From contig CM018038.1 in NCBI GenBank assembly GCA_008638375.1, positions 19,213,985 to 19,277,984 of the forward strand: DNA of 64,000 nt, given 5' to 3'. Under the pieces are notes generated by a model. That model was given only the letters and a program-made list of their open reading frames with translations. It was not told the origin of the DNA and did not search any database. This stretch comes from Nyssa sinensis. Taxonomy: Eukaryota > Streptophyta > Magnoliopsida > Cornales > Nyssaceae. The position numbers and the translations under genes were made by a program. Position 1 is the stretch's first letter. Every line of letters starts with the position of its first letter. This document shows positions 22,001 through 34,519 of this stretch, in pieces.

Positions 22001-25000
22001 TATTTGCGGGGATAACATCTAACCCCCCTAGACCTCACATTGGTGGGAGTCTCGTGCATTGGGTTAGCACTTTTTTATTAGCAAACCAGTGATAAGAATA
22101 GATTCTTAAAAAAAAAAAAAAAAATAGAAACCCTTCTCTCGGATGGACTATAAATATCATATTATGAGAGCTTTAAGATAGATAATCCTTTTAAGATTGT
22201 CCTTCTAAGCATTGTTTCTTTGACTCTTCACAGACAATCTAACGTTGGCATGAATTGGAGAACTAATGACTCGGTTAAGATTTTCATGCTTTGGTAGCTT
22301 CAAAAGGTAGAAGTTGTGACTAAGCAGTTCTTTCCCTCATAAAGCATAATTTACTGCCCAGCGCCAAAAAAAAAAAAAAAAAAAAAAAACCACACCCACA
22401 AACGAAAAAGGGAAAAAAAAAACCACAAATAAACATGCACACACACACATAAAAGACACTTGTTATGAAAACACATTTCTTATTGAAACACCATTGCGAA
22501 CCCAAATGTCGTGGGAGTGGGAATGACAATTGTAAATGCAATTATGGCCATTTTTGTTTGGAATCAGAAGGGTTGTTGATGAGCCATGGTGTTTGGGAGG
22601 CCATCCATGGCCCCTGTTTCTACATATTGCTTGTTATGACTTTAAAAACTAGCCAGATGAGAAGAGGTCATAGTAAATGCAATTGAACTAGATACATCCA
22701 TTCCGTTGTATCTAATTCTAGGGTCATTTCTTCAGTTAAAATACTGGCTGGCCTTGTGGTCAAACATACCCCTCAATTTGACAACAAATTCCACTTCAAA
22801 TAGAAACTTTTATCTTTGAACATACTCTTTAGCTTCAAACTATTGGAAAGTTGTGCCTGCACAATGTAATTGAACTTCTATAGAAAAGATGAGTTCTGTG
22901 ATTTTGCAGTGCATCCACATTCTATTATCCTGGAGCTTGTGAGGGGTCAGATTTTGCCGGCTTTGGACTGAGGATAAATTTGCTGTTTCAACCCAAGGAT
23001 GAATTGTACTGTTTCAAAAAAAGAAGAAGAAGAAAAAACTCACCCTGACCTCAATTTAAAAATAATTTAAATAAATTACACAAAATTAATAACACTTAGA
23101 ATACTGATCAAAAAATTAATAATAATTAGAAAGTTCAAACTTCTAATTCTAGTGTTGGGTGTGGGTTAAATATGATTCAGAGCCAAGCTTGAATGTGTTC
23201 ACAATGAGTTGGTTTGGTCAGATGCTGCCTGTTCTAGTTGATCCTATTGTCACCAAAGGCAAGAAGGCCATGATTATTTGGAGTTTATTTTATCCTAAAG
23301 TTCTTGTATGTGGTAGAAGCTTTATGGGCGACTAAACCATTTTTTTTATCTGGTAGCTTTCTTACTGGAAACCGAAATGTAAGGTTCAGCTATGGGTATT
23401 CCAGTTTCAAGGGTAAAAGGGCTTCAATGGAGGATTTTTATGAGACTAGGATATCAGAAGTTGATGGTCAGATGGTTGCCTTCTTTGGTGTATTTGATGG
23501 TATGTCTCAAATTTTTAATTACCAACCAGTTTGAATATTGTTTGATGCAAAATTATGGATGATGATACTTATCCAAAAAAAAAAAATACAGATGATTTTG
23601 CTTATTCTCTGTGCAATACTTTTTTGTTCATATATGGTATCTTGTTATAATTTCACTGTATTTGGGCGTGGGAACTAATTAATGTAACAGAGTTAGGGAA
23701 GTCTCAATACTTGCTCACTTTGATCTGTTGGGTTTTCATGTATATTGTTCTCCAATTAGGACATGGTGGTTCCAGAACTGCAGAATACCTTAAGAACAAT
23801 CTTTTCAAGAATTTAAGTAGCCATCCAGATTTCATTAAGGACACAAAGTCGGCTATTGGTATGAAGTTGATGGAACTGCTGTCTATTAAATGACTGATTA
23901 TACTACTCATCTGCCTTGTTTATTATTTAGTTGGGAAAATTTCTTGACTGCAGTTGAAGCATTTAAGCAGACAGATGCTGATTATCTAAATCAAGAAAAA
24001 GGCCAGCAAAAAGATGCTGGTTCAACTGCATCAACTGCTGTACTGCTAGGGGATCGGCTGCTAGTCGCCAATGTGGGAGATTCCAGAGTAGTTGCTTGTA
24101 GAGCTGGTTCAGGTTGGGTCCCTTCTTAACAATGCTGTCTTATTCTTTCCGAATTTACTTTATTGGATCATTTGAGCAGAAATTGTAAATATCTTGTGGA
24201 AACTGGAGAGTTGTCAGAAAATTATGAAAATCTGTCACTTCTTTTATTCAAATCCAAACAAGCAGGATGAGTGCTTATGCTTATTTGTCCAAGTTGGGGT
24301 TCTGAAGTTTGAATTCATCATATTCTTTGTGTCACTAATAGAGGTGTCAAACGGGCTGGCCTAAATGAGGCCCATCAGTGCCAAGGGCCTGGTCCGGCCC
24401 ATTTATTGTATGGGCTGTACAGTGCCATGACTACCATAAACACCCAGCCCAATCCAATTTAATTTAATTTTTTTTTCAATTTTAGCCGGCCTGGGTTGGG
24501 CCAGTGTCGGGCCAGGCCCATGCCCGAAGCAGACTTGTGTTGGGCTGTACCTTGGGGGGCCATGGGCTACGAGGGGGCAGGCCAAGCATGACCCGCCAGT
24601 GAGTTTGTTGTGACTGCCTTTTTTTCCTGTGCCAGGCTTGGGTCAACCCAGCCCACTCTACCCCTCTAGTCACTGAATCTCTTAGAAAGCATCTAAATAA
24701 TATTATCTCATAAGTAAACATATACCCATTCTTTATCTCCATTTTCATACAATCATATTTATTATTATATGTTTGATAAGTTTCATATAATTCTTTTATA
24801 TACATGTATATCTGTATTGATAACATTAGTGGTGGCACATATGCATGTGAGTTGCTTATTGTTAATGGGAATTGCTTGCAGATATAGGTGGTATATAGTT
24901 GAGATTTTTAGCCATGCAACTTATCTTCTCTAGTTGATATTCATATGTCGCTGAAACCGAAATGGAAAGTATAGAAGGGGATGACTTTTATTAGGCATTG

Positions 25001-25506
25001 CAAACTGATTTTATAGTAAAACCTTAAAATAATGAGCTATTACTTGTTATTTTGCAACACATACAGAAATATAAGAAGAATCTGTTGGTTCTGAAAGTTT
25101 AATTGTACTTCCACTTGGAACGTGATTAAAACCTTTTTGGCCTTTGTGAAAATGGTCTTTGCTATTGGGAGTTTTATCTTTTTGCTTTTCCATTTCGTTA
25201 TGGTCTAACCAAGTTTACATGGTGTAGGAGCATCCACAAGGCTTGCTGAGACCAAACAAGCTCACTAATTACATTGGCTTTTATTTTACATTACTTCCTG
25301 CAAATTTTCTTTTTGTATACTTTAGTTTTACAAAATGTTTAGCAGTAGGATCACAGTGCAGTTGTAGTCCTTGTATAAATACTCTGTTCGGGCCTCTTTT
25401 AGTTAATTTTCCCTCTCTTCTTAGAAATTTTTTTATAAGACATTCTTGATCTGGTCAAACCCCAGATTTTGCTCTCTGTACCAAGTTCCATCTTATTGCA
25501 TCCTCT

Positions 25507-25556
<50 letters not shown>

Positions 25557-28500
25557 CCTCTCTTCCTCTCTCCCTCTCACTCTCTCTCTGTGCTGCATCC
25601 ATACTCTATTTTCTGTTATCTTATTGCTGGAAATCAATCTAAGGTTTGGATTTGCACCAGTGTCAGCAACCAGACAGCATCTCTGAGCCTTTTTGCTGCA
25701 TCATTAAGTGTCTTGGTTATGAATGAGAAGTTCTCAATGTTGATTTGTAGCAATCTTGTGTTAAGCCCCCGTAATCATGTTTGGTCTTGCACATGATTAT
25801 TGATTAATATTCTTTTAGGGCAAAAAGTGGAGTGGGGTGGTCAGGGCATACCACCTTACCAGAACTACTTTGTCACTATATCTGTTAAATATTTACAAAC
25901 TTCTGCAGACCTTTAATTTGTTGATTATGCATGTAGGATGCAGACATAGATATGCAATATTTCTTTGCTTTTCATCTCTTTTGTGATCATCATTATGCTT
26001 TATGCAGCTGTCCCTTTGTCTATTGATCACAAACCTGATAGATCTGATGAACGTGAAAGGATTGAACAGGCTGGGGGTTTCATCATTTGGGCAGGTAAAT
26101 AGTGTCTTGTGGGTCCTCTTATGCGTGCGTGTGTCAGTGGTGTGCCTTTTGTGCAGTATTAAGATTACAGATGCTAAAGTCGCTGCCCTGCTAATCATAT
26201 CTGTTATGGTGATGTTTTAGAAATCCCAAGTATTTTGATACTTTTTAAAAAAAAAATTTATTTGAGATTCATGATTTATTGCCTTTATTCCACTTACCAA
26301 CTTCCAGAGACTATTTTTTTTTTTTGATAAGTAAATAATTTATAAAAGAAGATACCAGGGGGTGCACCCATGTACATCCAAAAAACACAACTATACTCTC
26401 AAGGATTTCAAAAGAGAAGACAAGGCCAAGTCCCCTGATAACCAAAAACAAGGAATGTTCAATACAATAGCTTTTACATTTCATATGGAAGACTCTGCTT
26501 CAAAAATTCTATGCTTCCTCTCTATCCAAATAATCTACCATAAGAAGAAAGGAGTCATACGCCACGTCACTCTCGCCCTCCTACTTACCAAACAGCTTCT
26601 CCACAAGGCCAACACCTCCATTGTAGAATTGAAGTTTGGTTTGGGATTTGAACTTTGAAAACTACAAATAGAATTGAAGTTTGGTTTTAAGCTTCCCTAA
26701 GCATGTTGACTCCATCTTACATTCTCATAGAATCCCAATCTAGTGGAGGTTTAAAGCCTTGCTCAAGAGACCTTTTTCTTGATCAGCATGGAGTGAAAGC
26801 TAAATTATATCTTACTGTTGAAAGGATTGTCCCTTAATTTTCAGTCTGAATAAGAAGTTGGTGCAGTTTTTTGAATTGGTGCATGGAGGGGAACTTTGAA
26901 TGCCTGACCATGGCTCCGAGAGGAAGTTTTCTACATGTGAAGCTAACCCCTAGTTCCTCTCTATTTACCGTCAAACACACCTATGCATGCATGTTTACAA
27001 CCCTATATTATATGTACGTATATTTATTACATGCATGCACATGTATTAGCAATAAGTGTATCAATCATTTTTTTATTATTTGTAAGTAAATAATTATGTT
27101 ATGCATCAGAGGAGGCACAAGTCATGTATACGCATGGCATATAAGAGCCAACAACTATCTCCACTATACAATTCAAATCTCCCAAATATCTATAAAAGAA
27201 TGTATAGAATCTGGGTGTTGCCAAGAAATCCAAAAATGAAAAGTGTCCAACACAATCTTATTCCATCTCTACACCCTCCAAGGTGTGAACATGAAAGAAA
27301 CTTTTACTAAATGCACTAAAACTAAACAATACTTAGAAAGTAATTTGATATGAAGTATGATTACGGTGTATGTCTATTTATACATAATAGAAAGTTTGGT
27401 ATTTTACTTATCTCAAAAAAATAAAATAAAATAAAATAAAGAAAGAAAGAAAGTTTGGTATCAATATGATGTACCACATGCTTACTCTATTTCATGTTGA
27501 GGGTAGGATATAGTATCTTTCATTTTGTATTGCTGATATTTTTTTTTTTGTGTAACTATGAATTCAATTAATTTGAATCAGGGTTTTAGATAATATTGGT
27601 TGTATTCATAATTCTATAGGTAGAAATGAGTATCAGAAATATATATTATTCTGGTCAGAAAACTATGCAAGTTCTATGATGTTTTATTAATGTTGTAGAT
27701 TTTATATACTCATTATCTGCTGATGTGTCTTTGAGTTTTTCTGCTGCATTGGACTTTTTCATGGTGGTGTCATCTAATGTGGGAGGAAGGGAAGTGCAGA
27801 ACTGCAATGTGGTGCATTTCTGAAAGATACAATTTTTTCTACTGTTAGTAATCCTTTTGTTTAATTAGGGTTAGATTGTGCAAAATATGCAGATATACCT
27901 GTTATGACTCCACCTTCTATCTTAATTGATACTAGCATAGTTAGTGTTTATTCAAGAATTTGAACTGTAAAGTCCTCTAAATTATTGCTGAACTTCTTTA
28001 GGAACATGGCGGGTTGGAGGTGTCCTTGCTGTTTCTCGTGCATTTGGAGACAAACTACTCAAACCATATGTTGTAGCTGAGCCTGAAATTCAGGTAATCT
28101 GTATCCAAATGTTTCTTGAATTCAAAGAACAGAGATAGTTTGGATGTGTAAAGACAAAAAATGACATCACATCTGGGGATTTTTTTTACAAATGTTCGAG
28201 ACCATAAATTAGAGAAAGGCTTTAAAAATGTGGAAAACAGTGGAATATTTTTTGAAAAAAAACCTTGATGTAATTTATGTTTCTATAGATCATTTTGTCT
28301 TCAAAATCATGATTGGATTAATCACTGATTTTCAAGATTTAAAAGATAAAAAATTTAACTGTGACCTGTATGTAGTAGTGTGACAATTGATTGCTTCTCT
28401 CCTTTTACCAGAAAAGAAATAGAAAACATAGAGTCGATCACCTATCATTTTCTTTCATTTACTTATCCCTGGAGTCCTTTTGTGATCAATCATGTTTATT

Positions 28501-31500
28501 CCCTTTCCAATGCTTAGGAAGAAGAAATTGATGGTGTTGATTTTATAATCATTGCAAGTGATGGACTTTGGAATGTCCTGTCAAATAAGGTAAGTACCTT
28601 TTACTCAAAAGTCACAGTTCTGAGAGCTTTGGTTTTCAGAAACTTCTAACTACTTTTTTTTCTTTCTATATACCTCTCTCTTTCTCTAAAGTAATTTATT
28701 TTTTTTGTTTACCTCTTTAATATTTTGTTTTTGATTGGTTACCTCTTTAATAATTAGTCTCAAATGCACATGACATCTTATCTAATAAGCGCCACAGAAC
28801 TGAAGTAAGTTAAAAAATACGTAATCTGATAAAAGATGGATTTAAATTTATTGTTTTCTAATTATAGCTTATTTTTTTGATTGACTTAGAAACTAATTCT
28901 TTTTATTATGGGCGAACAACTCAAATCTTTATCATCTTATTGATGCCAAAGAAGCACGTCCCTTTTCTTGGTCAAAACACGAGGATGAGCTTGCAAGGGA
29001 ATGTGGAACTACTGTTTACATTGGCTGTCACCATTTGAGACAGCAAATTGGTGTCAAATTAAAGAATGCATGCATCCAGGGATGGAGCCAGCTCAGGCTT
29101 AGGGGGTCAATTGGCCCCCTTCGTTTTTTATTTGAAAATTTTCTTAATACTTTCAAAAAAACTTCAAATATACCCTGTTAATTTATGTTTTTGCCTCCAT
29201 CAAGTTTAAATTTGTTCACGCTTGTCTTAATTTTGAAACCCCCCCCTTGATGAAACTTTTATTGATTTTTTGAATTTTTTGTATAGCTCAAAGTTTTTTG
29301 ATGATTTTTTTTTTCTTTGGTTGAACTTCTTTTCTTATTTGTAGGCTTTCTTTATATCAATGAATTTAATTACTTATCAATATATTATCAATCCCTATTA
29401 CCTATCCAAAAAAAAAAAAAAAAATTCATCAATCAATATTGAGTTTTTATACTTTTTAAATTTTAAAATTATGATTGAATATTAAAAACAAAATCTAATT
29501 CCTCCCTCCTTTCCCCAAAGAGTAAATTCATAGCTCTGTCCCCACTTGCATCTGGATTCCTCCTTTAGATTATGCTAATCTCCATTTAATACGTCATTCC
29601 TTAGTGGGATGGTAGACTTGTAAGCTCCTTTAGATCAATGAGTTTTGTTAACAAAAATATTATCAATCAATATTAAGTTGAAAAAAGGGCTAGCCTAGTG
29701 CACGAGTTTCTTGTGACTACATGGTCTGGAAAGTGTTAGATATACGTAGCCTTACCCCCGCGAGTGGAGAGTCAAAAGCAGTGTTGTCAAAGGCTATCAC
29801 CTTGTCACCTTGGCGATTGGGCAATGCGATTTTCAGTCTTATCGCCTTAACATGTTCCAGGCCAGGCATCTTCAAAGAGGTGATCACCTTAAGTAAGGCA
29901 AGGGGCGACTGGGTGATGACCTTTTTAATTGTAAAATATTTTACTTGTATGTCTTTATGTTTATAGTTTTATGCACTTATTTAACAATTTTGCAAGAGGC
30001 ATATCAATATAAAAGAGTATAGTTATAATCTAGAAGCAAAGTTTTGAGAAGAGTAATACTTTCAACATGAACTTTTTTTAGTAGGGATTGATATTTCATC
30101 TTTTATAACTAGTAAACTATCATCATTCTTCACAAAATCTAAGGCTGCTCACAATAAAAAATTATCCTTCCATCAACCAAATTGGTCACCTACATGGGAA
30201 GTCTTCTCAACATGGGCCAAATTTTTTAGAATTAGTTTAGATGTCTACGAGATTGGCCTATCACGTCTTCCATATTATTAGTACTAGCAAGTTATATTAT
30301 TATTTTATTAGTTAGCGCCTTGCTTCACTCAGGTTAGCGCTTTTTTGTTGCCTCACTTTTCGGGCAATATGAGACCTTAGTGCCTTAAGGACGTCTTTCT
30401 CCTTTAACTACACTGGTCAAAAGGCTAGTCCAATGTACGAGACTTCCGCCACTGCGGAATATGGGGAGGGTCAGATGAACGCAACCTTAACCTTGCATGC
30501 AGAGAGGCTGTTTCTGTAACTCAAACCTGTGACATTTCTTATTTAAAGTTTTAATACTCCTTAAATTTTTAAATTTATGATCAAACATTAAAAACAAATT
30601 TTTCTTTCTTCCCTCCTCCCCCCAAAGATAAATTCCTAGCTCTATCCCGCATGCATCCGGATTCCTCCTTTAAATTATGCCAACCTCTATTTAATACGTG
30701 TTTCATAGGAAATGTTGGATCTTTTAGTGTGATGGAAGACTTTGTTAAGAGAATAGTTTGGTAGACTTGGAATCTACTTTGGTTCATCAGTTCATGGCTA
30801 TGTAAAAATTGATGATATAAATACATGACAATGCGTCCTATCCGTACTTAAAAAAATAACAAAGAAGAGTTTATATAAATTCTTAAATTGTACCCTCTCT
30901 ATCAAGTTAAGCTTGGCTATGCACAAGTATTATTGTATGAAATTGCTCCATTTAGATTTCAACACCTCCCTAATATTTTATAATACATGCACATGTTTGT
31001 CCCACTCATGGAGGGAAGTTTGGCCACCAATGAGGGGGCCTGTTGATGACTTAAGTTGCACATCTTTTAACAGCTTGAGCTTTAGAAGAACTGGCTGTTC
31101 ACAATAACTAAGCCATATCATTTGTTTTTTTTTTTTTTCTCCACATGGTATGGTGGTAACCGGTAGATGAACTTCAGCTAAAAGGGCCAGATATCCTAAA
31201 ATCTCATGCTTGTATCCCTCCATATTATGTAATGGTTCAAGTTTACTTTTTGGTTTGTTATTTGAGTTTTTCTGCTTTGTTTCTCTCTGGGTTGGTTGGG
31301 GAGGCAATAGGAATGCGGTAGTTTAAACTAGATGGGATGACACAAGGTATTGATCGTGAGACTGCCTGCTGTATTTTATAAAGTGTATTTTGGTATTGAA
31401 ACTTTTCTGAGATTTAGTTAGTACTTTGGAACTGTGTCCATAAGTGAGATACTAGTACTTTATCATGAATTTTACTGGAGGTACAATTTATATTAATCTT

Positions 31501-31733
31501 TCTGTTATCTTCTTGTTGATTTTAAAGCTTTTGTTGCATAAATTTTTGTTTGTGGAATCTAAGCAGCTTAGTTCTTTGTTTTGGTTTTTTTTGTTGGCAT
31601 TCAGGATGCAGTGGTTATAGTGCAGGATATAACAGATGCAGAAGCAGCATCAAGAAAACTTATAGAAGAAGCCTATGCAAAGGGGAGCTCTGACAACATT
31701 ACTTGTGTAGTTGTTCGATTTGAGAACCCATGA
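19019..31733 (+). CDS. Protein phosphatase 2C (PPM family), eight exons
   Basis: Mg2+/Mn2+-dependent Ser/Thr phosphatase, 343 residues. Exons: 19019-19269, 23357-23499, 23760-23858, 23954-24112, 26008-26094, 28002-28093, 28518-28589, 31605-31733. All junctions keep frame with GT-AG sites. The N-terminus is Pro/Ser/Gln-rich and ends SGGGIS. The catalytic domain starts at about residue 90: RASMEDF, FFGVFDGHGG (metal-binding Asp), [73 protein letters not shown]. All metal-binding aspartates are present. Closest remembered relatives are Arabidopsis PP2C59/WIN2 and PP2C11-type enzymes. The start is the first ATG giving the open N-terminus; an in-frame alternative is at 19220. Introns 1, 4, 5 and 7 carry transposons, but no exon is broken. 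Confidence 0.93.
19931..20538. mobile_element. Non-autonomous hAT-type element in PP2C intron 1
   Basis: TIR TAGGGGTGCGTGGGACC on the left and, in reverse complement, TAGGGGTGCACATGGGTCG on the right. The flanking octamers GACGGAAC and AAGGGAAG match at only five of eight positions, so the TSD is decayed or absent. Internal sequence is rich in AACCGAAACCAA-type runs, a common feature of such plant elements. No transposase is present. Confidence 0.6.
21928..22079 (+). mobile_element. tRNA-derived SINE in PP2C intron 1
   Basis: The head GGCGCAAAGGTAATGTTGC resembles a pol III A box and GAGGTCACGAGTTTGTG a B box. The body AGCCTCTCTATTTGCGGGGAT and TCTCGTGCATTGGGTTAGC ends in a T-run. The same body occurs in reverse at 30419-30534 and 29684-29770, so three copies of one family lie in this gene. 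Confidence 0.75.
24339..24668. mobile_element. hAT MITE in PP2C intron 4
   Basis: TIRs TAGAGGTGTCAAACGGGCTGG and (reverse complement) TAGAGGGGTAGAGTGGGCTGG. The 330-bp element is flanked by octamers GTCACTAA (24331-24338) and GTCACTGA (24669-24676), 7 of 8 identical, the size expected for hAT transposition. The interior is GGCCC-rich, like other plant hAT MITEs of this type. Confidence 0.8.
25512..25554. repeat. (CT)n microsatellite in PP2C intron 4
   Basis: An uninterrupted CT run of about 43 bases followed by impure CT sequence to about 25590. Confidence 0.98.
26318..26660 (-). mobile_element. LINE 3' end fragment in PP2C intron 5
   Basis: Starts with a T-run and GATAAGTAAATAATTTATAAA, then AAGATACCAGGGGGTGCACCC. 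T-run plus GATAAGTAAATAA is the reverse complement of the 3' tail of common plant L1-type LINEs, so the fragment lies in reverse orientation. No reverse transcriptase remains and the far end is not defined. Confidence 0.4.
27066..27305 (-). mobile_element. Second LINE 3' end fragment in PP2C intron 5
   Basis: T-rich start, then TTTGTAAGTAAATAATTATG, AGGAGGCACAAGTCATGTATAC and AAGAGCCAACAA: the same layout as the fragment about 750 bases to the left, but diverged. Likely an independent 5'-truncated insertion of a related family. Confidence 0.4.
29684..29770 (-). mobile_element. Truncated SINE copy in PP2C intron 7
   Basis: In reverse orientation this matches the 3' half of the SINE at 21928-22079: GGGCTAGCCTAGTGCACGAG and GCCTTACCCCCGC. 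It stops at GAGTGGAGA, just before the target duplication of the hAT element at 29779, and lacks the box B region. Confidence 0.65.
29779..30415. mobile_element. hAT-type non-autonomous element with perfect 8-bp TSD
   Basis: TIRs CAGTGTTGTCAAAGG and (reverse complement) CAGTGTAGTTAAAGG. The identical octamer GTCAAAAG flanks both sides (29771-29778 and 30416-30423). The 637-bp interior has GCCTTG/GCGCC-type runs near the ends. It sits between two SINE copies; its right TSD overlaps the AAAAGG edge of the right SINE. Confidence 0.85.
30419..30534 (-). mobile_element. SINE copy in PP2C intron 7
   Basis: Reverse-orientation copy with AAAAGGCTAGTCC, ACGAGACTTCCGCCACTGCGG, GGGGAGGGTCAGATG, TGCAGAGAGGCTGTTTC and CTCAAACCTGTGAC, the last corresponding to the pol III box B. 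It is 5'-truncated (no box A) relative to the intron 1 copy. Confidence 0.75.
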
Positions 31734-33182
31734 CAACAAACCTGAAGGTAGTGCTTTATCCTTCGTTGGACATCCTCTTGTATATTTAACATGGAATACT
31801 TTCGCCATTAGAACAGCTCGTTTGATCTTGCAGGTTTTAAGGGGGCCTTTAGAAGAATCCAAGCCATAAATTGGGAAAAAGTTTCAGCTTGTTTCTTTTT
31901 TCTTGTGAAAAAGTGCAAGCTTGGTGTCTCAGTTTGTTATCCCCATTCCCTCAAAAATGAATCATGGGTAATTATATAGTTGGCTTCCAAACAAGGTATA
32001 AGGACTAGTTGAGGAAAAATCGGTCCCTATGTCCTTGAAAAGATAATATAACATTGTTAAATTAATATCAGACTCTTCAAATTTTGCGTTATTGGTAAAA
32101 ACAATTAGAAGACAAAATTTCCGAACAAGTTTTGCTTAGATTGTGGCGTCTATTTAATTGGGTTCTTGTGATAAATTTGAAATAGATATGAACAACTTTG
32201 TGGTTTCAAATTAATGATCCCGCATTGACATGTATAAGAAAGTAAATGCTGTTTATATTGCTATCACTGAATTCAATAGGGCTCTCAGAGTCAGTTTTAT
32301 AAAAATCTGCCTAAACTTGGAAAATACCATGAGTTATTTTTTTTTTTTAATCTCTTGTTAACTTTTAAAGCAATGTTTCTGCTGCATTGTTACTGAGATA
32401 TAGAAATAAGTAAACAAGAAACTATATTCACTCTCAAAAACATTATTAGTCACTACTTAAAAGGTCTTGTCGGTGAGTTTTTGAAAACTATCATTATATT
32501 ATAGAAACTTTCTACTTGATGACTTGCATTAACTGATAATTTTTTTTATAACTTCATAGTCTGAATAATACTTAGCCAAATAAACTTAAATTATATACAT
32601 ACACAAATGGAAGAGTGAGGGTTGTTAATAAGTTCAAATAATTAATTTGTCAAAAATTTCAAATATAAGAACTTAAATTTGCCAGATTCGAAGTAAATCT
32701 GAGCGTCTCTATCGGCTTATGGCTCATGTGACTATTACATGAAGTCGAAAAAGTTTACTCAGTGCACACAAAAATCGGTGTTATTCTAGAAATATTGCAC
32801 ACTCGAGGCTATAAAGAAGGGGAGAAAAAGGATGTTTTATAAAGAACTGAAAAGCTCTGTGGGCCCTCTGGCCTGACTCTGTAAGACCAAATTGAGCCCA
32901 CAATACGTTAGGCCAGGCAGGGTGGTGGCCAGTTTTGGCCTTTTTCTTCCTTACAATGAATCAAGAAAGCAACCAACAAGTGGTGGTCCAGCCAGGACAG
33001 CCTGCTTTAGGTGTTTCACCAAGTCATTATCAAATTCAAGTAACTGATGGTAGGCCCAGCTAGGGTGGGCTAATGAAAAAGCCCTCTAAGAACAAGTGGA
33101 CTACAAATCAAACCCCAAAAGCAACCAACCTTTCATGAGCCCCACTCTACAAACAGAGCCCGCACTCATCCTTACCAGTAAT
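31734..33182. other. Intergenic between PP2C and DnaJ genes
   Basis: Holds the PP2C 3' UTR (AATGAATC and AATAT-rich, no single clear poly(A) signal chosen) and then unassigned sequence. The stretch 32860-33180 is less AT-rich, with GGCCAGG runs, but no frame or repeat boundary was recognised. Confidence 0.5.
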
Positions 33183-33189
33183 ATATATT

Positions 33190-33696
33190 AGGAAAAAATA
33201 ATAAAAAATCCTTCAAATAATTTTTTTAATCTAAAAAATTTATGATACATTTTTTTTTATCTAACAGATCCAAAAAACAAAATTTTAAACAAAAAAGTCC
33301 AATTGTTAACTTCCTTCTTAACACTGTTAAAAATTATTATTAATTAGACTAAAATAACATGCGAGAAACATTTTAAAAAATACTAAATAATAGATACAAT
33401 AAATTCTTCAAACTAACAAAAAAAATAACATTTATTTATTTATTTAGAATACCTAAAAAATAAATTTTTACTTTATAAAATGTTATGATATTTTGGGATT
33501 GAAAATTTTATTTTATATATTTTTTACTATTTTTTTTCTAAAATGTATTTTGAAGGTTATTTTAATATAATCAATAATATTTTTTAACGGCGTTAAAATA
33601 AAAATTAATAATTAATAATTAAACTAGATAGAAAAAATGTATCTTGAATTTTTTGGATTAAAAAATTTATTTTAAAGACTTTTTAGTATTTTTCCT
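33190..33696. mobile_element. Fold-back MITE with TIRs of about 80 bp and TSD ATATATT
   Basis: The left arm (AGGAAAAAATAATAAAAAAT, then CTTCAAATAATTTTTTTAAT, then GATACATTTTTTTTTATCTA) recurs in reverse complement at the right end (AGGAAAAATACTAAAAAGTC, then TTTTTTAATCCAAAAAATTC, then GATACATTTTTTCTATCTA). ATATATT flanks both ends (33183-33189 and 33697-33703). No coding. Superfamily not assigned; a 7-bp duplication is within the range seen for degraded hAT or Mutator copies. Confidence 0.75.
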
Positions 33697-33706
33697 ATAT
33701 ATTGTA

Positions 33707-34200
33707 GGGCAAATTATATTGACACTTATAAGTTTTTTTGGTAATTACACTGATTTGCTCTATTTTTTCTAACAAATTACAAATACTCTCCTCCAATCAA
33801 TTTTTTTGTTCAAAATAAAAACTACACATTTCATGCCTTTTATTTCTTTTTATTTTTTCAATTTTGACTAATTTTTTTCTCATTTTTTTGAAATTACTAT
33901 TGATTAAAACCTTAAATTTGTTTTTATATCAAGTTAAAATAAGTTATTTATTTTAAATTTATTTTTATATAAAATAAAAAAAATTTATAAAAAAAATTCA
34001 AAATTGAAAAAAATGTAAAAGAAAAAAAATGTAAAATAATTAATTTTGTCATTTTGATTAAAAAAAATTAATTATAAAAATGTATTTGTAATTTATTAAT
34101 AAAAATAAAAAAAGTAAACATAATTTTAAAAATCAAAAAAAAAAAAATCACTCTAATTATTAGAAAGCTTTGAAAGATCAGTTTAATTAACTTATATTAT
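33707..34200. mobile_element. Possible second inverted-repeat element, very AT-rich
   Basis: The left end GGGCAAATTATATTGACAC...TTACACTGAT...AAATTACAAATAC is partly mirrored on the right (in reverse complement ATTAAACTGATC...AAATTACAAATAC). This is the layout of elements with GGGTAATTTACA-type termini. Arms are imperfect and no TSD could be set. Confidence 0.4.
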
Positions 34201-34376
34201 ATAATGGAACACAAAAATATCATAAGCGCCCCAAAGTGACAGTTATAATACTGTTTTTCTCCCGCGAAAAAGGTTTCATAAAGCATTTGTTTATTAGTTG
34301 TTGGGAACTGGAAAGGCGAGTGAGTCTCGTGGGGGGCTCTCAACATGGCCACCATCTATTCACACCCCAACTTTTT

Positions 34377-34440
34377 CTTCTTCCTCTTCATCATCATCAT
34401 CATCATCTTCTTCTTCTTCTTCTTCTTATTCTTCTCTCTA
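34377..34440 (+). repeat. CAT/CTT trinucleotide tract in the DnaJ leader
   Basis: (CAT)n followed by (CTT)n just upstream of the DnaJ start codon, probably in the 5' UTR. Pyrimidine-rich leaders of this kind are common in plant genes. Confidence 0.8.
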
Positions 34441-34519
34441 GATTATCTTTCTGCGTTCACCGACGGTTAGGAGGATTCGGGCTGGCTTATGATTGAGACG
34501 AGGGTTTTCTGCCAGAAGA

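Noticed and set aside
25399..25796. Leu/Ser and Arg/Glu repeat frames
   Set aside because: Translation of the (CT)n microsatellite.
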